Of a stretch of 24,626 nucleotides of DNA, positions 18,294-24,626 are shown one piece after another. How positions within the stretch are numbered: position 1 is the first letter of the stretch; each line of letters opens with the position of its first letter. This DNA comes from Saccoglossus kowalevskii. Lineage: Eukaryota; Hemichordata; Enteropneusta; Harrimaniidae. Below the pieces are notes generated by a model, which saw only the letters and a program-made list of their open reading frames with translations, was not told where the DNA came from and did not search any database. A program made the translations under genes and the position numbers. The DNA lies in assembly GCF_000003605.2 (NCBI RefSeq), contig NW_003150756.1, forward strand, positions 122,123-146,748, in the 5' to 3' direction.

Positions 18294-20260
18294 CAATTTG
18301 AATTTTAAAGTACAGAAATCTCCAGCCTAAAATTGGTGCTCCAATTTGATGTAGATTAAATGGAAAAGTGTATGTGTATTATAATTTAGAATTGTATGCG
18401 CATGTTGTATATCTGGTTAAGAAATCACAATTTATAAATATGCATTGGCTAAAGGAGAAATTCCCTTTTATTTCTAACCAGGTTTAGTGCTAACATTAAT
18501 TACTAGTACCAGGTATTTTGACTTGCTTTTTTTGGTATGTAAAAACATGCATTTGAATTGTGTGTAAATAGCAACCCATAGACCAATATGCATATATGTT
18601 GCTGTGTGTCATGTAAGAACATTGAATGTGTGATATTTGATCACAATTGTCCATCAATAACACAAGTAACATGTTTTTGAATTTTGTAATGTACTAAAAC
18701 GTGATCAACAAGCTAAACTTATTATTCCATCAAGGTATGCGTATGATTTTATCTTGGCAAGTCATGATATTATACTGTGATGTACATCATAGTATTTGTA
18801 TAGTCTGGTGATGTACACTGTAAACAGATTTAATTTTGTTAGAGAAACCATTTTACAAGTCCTGAAACATTTCATTGGTTTCTAAGACGGGGAGTTGCAG
18901 TGGTGAAATTTCATTACAAATACACATGTATACAGGTAAATAGAGTTTCTAGTGCCCAAAATGAATGGTGGTAATTACAACTATTAGCACCTGTTTAACT
19001 ACTGTGATACTTATTAATATGGCATTTGTATAATAATATGAGGTTATTACGAGAATACCTCATACACAAAGACAGTACAGCTTGAGTATTGACCGACACG
19101 TAGCGGAGGTTGATGCGCGGGCGTACTGTCTGAGTGCATACTTTGAGGTATTCTCGCAATAACCTTATTGTACATCTTTTCCTTCCAAGGATACATCATG
19201 GGAATTCCAAATTTCAAAATGTTTAGAACAGAATCAGCGAACTTCTTCATGTTGAATCCGGTCAAACTCTGGTGGCAGCCATGTTTGTTTTTATTATTAG
19301 AGGGTGTGTAATCATTCCATATTTGGAATTTGTATTTCCAAATATGGTAGGATGAAAATACCCCGTAAAATACGTACAGTTACGGATGTAACTTATGGTG
19401 TCACAAATGTATAATAATGGTCATTATACCTTTAAATTATAACTATCTTATAAATTGTTAATGCTCATTAATGAAACATTCAACTAACTTGTTTTTGTAT
19501 GCGTTTTTGTAAAATTTATTTGATATTCATGGAATACAACAATATATAGAATTGTATATGAAGCAGTGTTGAAATTCAAGGATGTGTAAAAGGAATTGCC
19601 TTTTTATTTTTGTGGATAAGCAGTATTAATATCTTATAAAAAAAAAATTCATTGTCGTGCAGAAGAGTAAAGGGGGACTGATTTTTGAAAAAAGTTTTTC
19701 TGGGTGGTGGGTCATACTTCATAAACATTTCTGCTTTTTGTTCATTGAAACAACTCTGTTACCAGTTCTTTATTTAACTTTTTTTTTATAAACAAATGAC
19801 CCCTCAACATGCGACAATTGACCTTGTATTAATTTTGTTTCCAAATTCAATACATTTACATTCAAAACAAAAATGTAGTACTTTAATAATAAAAATAAGT
19901 TTGTGCTTCATCCCACCTGTGTTTTACATATATTTAGTTTGACCTCCACCCAAATAAATTAGTAGAGATATTCATTATTTGTTTGTGCCCTGCAAGGAGA
20001 CTTCTTCATTTGTAGTAAATGCTTTCTTTTTTGTCGACTTTCAACTTGAAGATTTATATAATGAGCATTTACAATAAATATTGCTTGTATGATTACAAGC
20101 TTGCATTTGTATAACAGTAACTACTAAATAAATGCTTGAATAATTGTAAATTATAATGTGTTTGATTTTAAGGCAAAATCTTTTGGACTACTTTGCAGTC
20201 GGGCAGACATAACTAATTGATAAACTGGGGACTGTAATAAAACAGTTCAGGATTAATTTT
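18294..20260 (+). other. Probable long 3' UTR of the 1009-aa gene
   Basis: I saw no AATAAA within about 1.6 kb after the stop. Four then cluster at 19953, 20073, 20127 and 20236, just before the repeat at 20262, suggesting a 3' UTR of about 1.7-1.95 kb. It includes TGTAAATA near 18563, a Pumilio-type element, and the foldback at 19028-19173. An earlier non-canonical poly(A) site cannot be excluded. Confidence 0.4.
19028..19173. mobile_element. 146-bp foldback (MITE-like) element
   Basis: Two 51-base arms (19028-19078 and 19123-19173) are inverted copies with a 44-base loop. The best blocks are GGTTATT.CGAGAATACCTCA and a perfect GACAGTAC/GTACTGTC pair next to the loop. No clear target duplication was seen. 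If transcribed in the 3' UTR it would form a long imperfect hairpin. Confidence 0.75.
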
Positions 20261-20261
20261 T

Positions 20262-20870
20262 AGCTCTGCTGTTGACTTTGTTGAGCAGAGCTTATCATAC
20301 GAGTTATTGTCAGTCGTCGTTCCTGTCAACTTTTTACTTTTTCGACTCCTTCTTGGGTAGATCTCTTAGATTTGTTCATTTCATGATATTTTCAATTCTC
20401 TAATTTTGGTGAATATTTGTAATTTTGGGTAAAAAGTGATATTTTCGACTTCTTAAAAACCAAAATTCCAAATGCTTTGATATTACATATATAGGTACTA
20501 CATGTGGACCTCTCTCAGATTAGTTCATTTTGTAATGATATCGTTAATTATCTAATTTTGGTGAATATTTTTGTAATTTTGGGTAAAAAGTGTTATTTTC
20601 GACTTCTTGTTGAAAACCCCAAGTCCAAATGCTTTGATATTATATGTATAGGTACAGTACTACATGTGGACCTCCCTCAGACTTGTTCATTTTGTGATAT
20701 CTTCGATTCTCTAATTTTAGTGAATATTTTTGTAATTTTTGGTGAAAAGTGATATTTTCGAATTCTTGTTAAAAAAAAACAAGTCAGATTGCTTTGATAC
20801 TATACATATTGTTCATTTTCTAATGATATCTTCAGTTTTTTAGTTTAAATATGCATTGCTAACAGTGTAG
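20262..20870. repeat. Hairpin-headed tandem array, about 155-bp units
   Basis: A perfect hairpin AGCTCTGCT/AGCAGAGCT (20262-20292, 13-base loop) is followed by a GTC-rich stretch (CAGTCGTCGTTCCTGTC). Four repeat units then begin at TTTTCGA steps near 20343, 20446, 20600 and 20759, with spacings of 103, 154 and 159. Shared words include TAATTTTGGTGAATATTT and AAATGCTTTGATATTA. The first unit is short and the last decays. From memory, this hairpin, GTC-rich and tandem layout recurs in non-autonomous elements of marine invertebrates, some classed as Helitron- or Helentron-like. Confidence 0.8.
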
Positions 20871-21475
20871 CTATCTCAGCCGACAGGCTGCTTGTTTTGT
20901 ACTACTCGTAACGCATTAGGTTAGATTGGAAATTGAAAGTGTTCAAAATGTGAATATTAGCACAATTACTCATTTGTGTATGGTTTTTCCTTCAAGAGCA
21001 ATCCCATGTGATCCGATCAAACCACCATTTTGGATTTCAAGATAGCCTTCCCTCAACAAGGCAAAGGAAGTACTGTAAAATGATTAATTTTCACTGGGTT
21101 TTAATTTCTCTGATTTAGCATTTCAGGCATATTCATTGGCTTTTTTAAATTCACGGTTTGAATAACTTGCAGGTGGCTGTAAAACATGTTTATGTGTTGT
21201 CAGTTCAAAGCTCACAACAGAATATGCATTATTCTATCATAGTTGTGAAGAAACAATGTGGCTATAAACTTTGCACAAAATATATTCTTTTCATTTTCAC
21301 ATAATCAACTGTTTACCTCAGAATGTCAATATTAGATTAAATAATTGATATTGAAATTGCCCTTAAAACAAACAAGGCTGTATGGCATAAACATGGTTTC
21401 CCTTCTACATCAAGGATATGCTATGTCATAGCTTTGTGGTACAAAAATCAGAATGTCATCTCCAATATGGCCATT
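20871..21475. other. Intergenic, nothing recognised
   Basis: AT-rich sequence. An open stretch following TTCCTTCAAG near 20996 is not convincing as an exon. Confidence 0.6.
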
Positions 21476-21485
21476 GATCAGGCCA

Positions 21486-22471
21486 TAGTCCCTCTATCCC
21501 GGTCTTGAAACTAATTGTCTAAGGTGTGAATTACCTGCTGTGCTCCGACTGTGCTGGGTATGGCTTTTCGTGAAGCATAGCCTCTTGATAGCAGAGCATT
21601 CTATTGAAACGATCGATTCATTGTTCCCTTCATATTACAACCGAAAAAAACCCATATGTTTTTATACTTAATATACAAACCCAACACAATTCTTTAGCCG
21701 TCAAGTTTTCCATAGTGGCATACAGACATTATTATTCGTGAATATCGCACTTAAATTTGAGGTACTCTGTCTGGGATCGCAACTTCTAACAACATTGATT
21801 GGTTGGCCCCTTTTATTCATCATGTGTTTTAGAAAGCTCATTGTTTTTTCGTTTATTGTATAGCTTAAACCTAGTTGTAGTTGGCAGATTGGTTTATTTT
21901 GCTTGATTTGTTATATTATATACAGTATACGCATCATATTTAGGCATCACTTTTTCCGTTAAAAATAAGATGGCCTCTTGTCGATTCGTTGCCATTTGAA
22001 TTTGTGTGTCATTATTTTTGTTTCCAATCATACATTTGGAATGTAGTTTACAATGCTGGTGACATGTGAACAACATCCTGCAGTATCAATTCTTTAGCAC
22101 AGCCAGAAATTTAGTAGGCAGTAGGTTTTTTTTCCCCGATGAGAAGTGATTTGCGGGCGCAATTTTGTTTCTGATTTACTGAACTAACTTGACACGTTGT
22201 CAGTGGGTTGGCTCCTTTTATAGTAAGAAAACTGCATTCAACCATAATATTTTTTTCAATGTGAATAGATATGTACATTTCTCTTGGATGTTTGTATTTT
22301 GATAAATCACGGTATTATGTTCTGTTCTGCGTGCAGTTTGTGATTGCAATGCTTAAGTTTGTGTACGCTCAGCTTCGTGGCTAATTATCAAGGTGTGAAC
22401 GGTTTATTTGCCCTCAACCAGCCTTGGGATAATAGACTGAAGTGTTTCCAGACCGGGGATAGAGGGATTGT
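21486..22471. mobile_element. 986-bp non-autonomous DNA transposon with 10-bp target duplication
   Basis: The direct duplication GATCAGGCCA at 21476-21485 and 22472-22481 brackets an element whose ends are inverted. The left end reads TAGTCCCTCTATCCCGGTCT, and the right end, complemented, reads ACAATCCCTCTATCCCCGGT. GAAAC follows in both. The TIR is about 27 bp with a few differences. A subterminal word (AAGGTGTGAA) occurs in direct orientation near both ends. There is no transposase frame. The target duplication may be 8-10 bp depending on where the element edge is placed. A related lone terminus lies at 4913. Confidence 0.8.
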
Positions 22472-22502
22472 GATCAGGCCAATGAATAAATTAACATTTC
22501 AG

Positions 22503-22629
22503 AGGTGGAGGTGGTATTGGAATTGCATACAATGCTTCTGCCCTAATAAAAGGGATCATAGCTGGGCCAGAAGTTGTATCAGCAAAGACTTTAAAAGCTC
22601 AATTCACTCTGTTCAAATACCCACCATAG
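22503..22629 (+). pseudogene. Orphan terminal-exon-like segment (41 codons)
   Basis: After AACATTTCAG, an open frame encodes GGGGIGIAYNASALIKGIIA and then GPEVVSAKTLKAQFTLFKYPP, with TAG at 22627-22629. One base carries over from a previous exon. The composition and ending look like a true protein C-terminus, but no matching upstream exon was found between 18294 and 22470, and a transposon ends only 31 bp upstream. It may be the last exon of a gene split by insertions or a duplicated exon fragment. I do not recognise the family. Confidence 0.35.
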
Positions 22630-22689
22630 GCTCCGGTCTGTCAACATGACTATTTTGAACTCTAGGCATTAATCTGCGATTCAGCCAAT

Positions 22690-24077
22690 GAGGGAGAGAG
22701 AAATCTTGGTAAGGGGAAGCCCGATGACCTCAAGATTTTCCTTCATGTCACGAACCACGTGACCGAGGCGCCACCATATTGCCTTTATCCTCACTCTAGT
22801 TTTTTCCCCGCCGGAGTGGGTGGCTCGATAAAAACGGTGCGATCAGTCATCCAGATTGTTTTTCCTGTTCGAGTTTTTTGTCTGACTTGCTGTTACCTGC
22901 GTGGCAGCAGACACTGGCTGGTAGGATGGTCTTTCTTATTATTTACCCCCCTGTCACATTTTTGTGTGCTTTGCTTATAAGAAAGAAAAAACTCTGGTGA
23001 CGCAATTAGGCCACGTTGTTGGTTCTCTTTAACTGTAATTCGTTTCTCTCATGCATGTCTTGTTCATTTTTACCAATTTGTTTATAGAAATGGATAGCAA
23101 GAAAAGGTAACCTCCTTTTCTTTTCGTCACCCCAAAGATCGGGGCAATTGTATGGTAGTTGCCACCAGGAATTACCAGCTTACAACCCACATAGCAATGC
23201 TGTTTGTATTTCGACTGTGTGCGGGGCTCATGGTTTTGCCTAGAGATTTTTTGTAACAATTGGGGCTCTGAGGCCTGGGATGCGTTCCAAGTCTGCATGC
23301 AAATTACCGAGACTGAGCACGTCGCTTGGGTTTGCAGCAGTCACATGTACAGTAATGTAAGTGTGAATGAGTGGAGTCTACCGATGGCTCATGTACTGCG
23401 GTGACGAGTGAGAGGCCCGACAGTGAAGGTCCAGAGATTTCTGGGGAGGGGCTGCTGATCAGAGGGCTTCTTCGCAGTCTGCTTTTGCAGGTGGCGGTTT
23501 GCCCGATCATACCTGCAATGGGGAGGCTGTGCCTCTGGATGTTTTAACTCCTATGGGGCCTGTTGCGGATCACTCTGTGGATCCACTCTTGCACGGTGCC
23601 GGGTTTGCCTGTGAGACTCAGGCTTTGGTTGTGAACCTGCAGGGGCAAATTGCGTCCCTTATAGGTCGGGTAGACCAAATGCAGTTGACCCTGCATTCAC
23701 ATGCAGGATGCTTCTTTCTGGGATGTTCAAACCCCCCTCCAATCCCCAATCCGGAAGCAGTCACTCATGGTAGGGCTGTCACTTCTGGGATCCAGATGGC
23801 GGGATCCAAAGCAATACCGACTTCATGGCTCTCCTGGTCTGGCAGAGTGCTGGACATAGGGGGAACACACAAACTGTGTTGATGGGCGGACCTTGGTCCT
23901 CTACGAATGAGTGGCCTAAGTCCTTAGGGTGGGGCATTTTATGCTCAACGCTTTCTGCTTGACCAAGTGCTACCTGATCGAGCGGTGTTTGAGACCAGGG
24001 CCAGCAGAGTCTGGAATCAAATCTCACGTTCAGGCCAGATCCTTTGGTTTCTCCCGACCCCCAGTACCACAATTTTT
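22690..24077 (+). other. GC-richer, decayed coding-like stretch, possible retroelement remnant
   Basis: This stretch is visibly richer in G and C than its surroundings. It starts near a CACGTG (22757) and a GCCACCATATTG (22771), which look promoter-like. The longest plus frame (23499-23882, 127 codons) opens with a non-ATG codon and contains VVNLQGQIASLIGRVDQMQL, a short heptad-like helix. Shorter frames precede and follow it (23204-23404 and 23929-24120) in other phases. This could be a frameshifted gag-like region, but I see no reverse transcriptase, protease, integrase or zinc-knuckle motif. Confidence 0.25.
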
Positions 24078-24626
24078 GACTCCCGTGTGCAAAGCACAAA
24101 AAGGGAGTCTTTGCAGTTAGTGTGTCTGTATGTGTGTGTGGGCGTGTGTGTGTGTGTGTGTGTATATGTGTGTCCGTCTGTTCCACTGATATCTCAAGAA
24201 CCATACATCAGTTTTTGATGAAACTTGGTGCATAGATGCTCTGGGCATGCGCAGATTTGATTAGGTTTTGGTAAAAATCCATGCATATTAATTACCTAAT
24301 TTGCATGATAATTAGCTGATTTTTAGCTGTTCCATGACTGTTCCACTGATATCTAAAGAACCACTCTTTGGATTTTGATGAAACTTGGCACACAGATGCT
24401 CCAAACTAATGCGCAGATTTGATTAGTTTTGGGTAAAAATCTGTGCAATATTAATTACCTAATTTGCATAATGATTAATCAATTTTCGGCTTTTCCACTG
24501 ATATCTCAAGTAGTAATCATCACATTTCAATGAAACTTGGTACATAGATGTCATAGGACACTGCACAAACCTGATAGTTTTTAGGATAATATCAGTATAT
24601 ATTAATTAGCTAATTTGCATAATTAA
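24078..24626. repeat. Hairpin-headed tandem array, 152-160-bp units, runs off the window
   Basis: A hairpin at 24078-24109 (GACTCCC/GGGAGTC with inner TGTGC/GCACA) leads into a GT-rich run (24119-24174) and GTCCGTCTG. Three units then begin at TTCCACTGAT (24181, 24341 and 24493). Each has ATATCT.AAG, TGATGAAACTTGG or a close variant, AATTA.CTAATTTGCAT, and an ATTTGCAT octamer (24299, 24462 and 24613). The array continues past 24626. The layout matches the array at 20262. Confidence 0.85.

Noticed and set aside
19047-19247. Minus-strand frame starting MKKFADSVLNILKFGIPMMY, with ATGGCTGCC nearby
   Set aside because: It looks slightly protein-like at its start but runs straight into the foldback element, has no clear donor, and the ATGGCTGCC frame stops after six codons. 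Worth only a transcript check.
20996-21118. Open stretch after TTCCTTCAAG as a possible exon
   Set aside because: No donor of convincing quality, no recognisable peptide, and no phase partner for the orphan exon at 22503.

Overview
The window is eukaryotic nuclear DNA, almost certainly from an invertebrate metazoan. It is AT-rich, its genes are split by GT-AG introns, one 3' UTR appears long, and intergenic and intronic DNA is full of minisatellites, microsatellites and non-autonomous DNA transposons. The repeat styles resemble those of marine invertebrates such as hemichordates, lancelets and molluscs, but I cannot name the species. No rRNA, tRNA, CRISPR array or bacterial-style operon was seen.

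Region 1 (1-4610) is the 3' end of a plus-strand gene. Two exons, 581-662 and 3780-4175, join in matching phase and encode a C-terminal beta-sandwich-like domain that I tentatively assign to a cytosolic endo-beta-N-acetylglucosaminidase (ENGase). The intron between them is mostly tandem repeat: a 50-bp unit in three copies, a roughly 1.8-kb array of 28-bp units, and an (AAT)n tract interrupted by a 205-bp near-perfect copy of the gene's own stop codon and 3' UTR. A 56-bp minisatellite lies just upstream of the first exon.

Region 2 (4611-8040) has no gene. It holds G-rich and TG tracts, a lone transposon end, and a clean 595-bp element with long inverted termini and a 9-bp target duplication (5383-5977).

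Region 3 (about 8090-20250) is one complete plus-strand gene. Three coding exons (12572-13259, 13496-13945, 16402-18293) join in frame to give 1009 aa. In order, the protein has an N-terminal Rossmann-like segment reminiscent of glycosyltransferase-4 N-domains, a basic nuclear-localisation-like motif, a proline tract, a helical domain on its own exon, an acidic Ser/Asp stretch, eleven degenerate repeats around (N/D)PVASTS, and a C-terminal coiled coil. I do not recognise this combination, and it is the best candidate here for an undescribed protein family. Intron 2 carries a probable 1.67-kb transposon, and the 3' UTR probably carries a 146-bp foldback element.

Region 4 (20262-24626) is mobile-element territory. 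It has two hairpin-headed arrays of about 155-bp repeats (20262-20870 and 24078-end), a 986-bp element with inverted termini and a 10-bp target duplication (21486-22471), an orphan terminal-exon-like segment (22503-22629), and a more GC-rich, decayed coding-like stretch (22690-24077). The two genes show no evident functional link.
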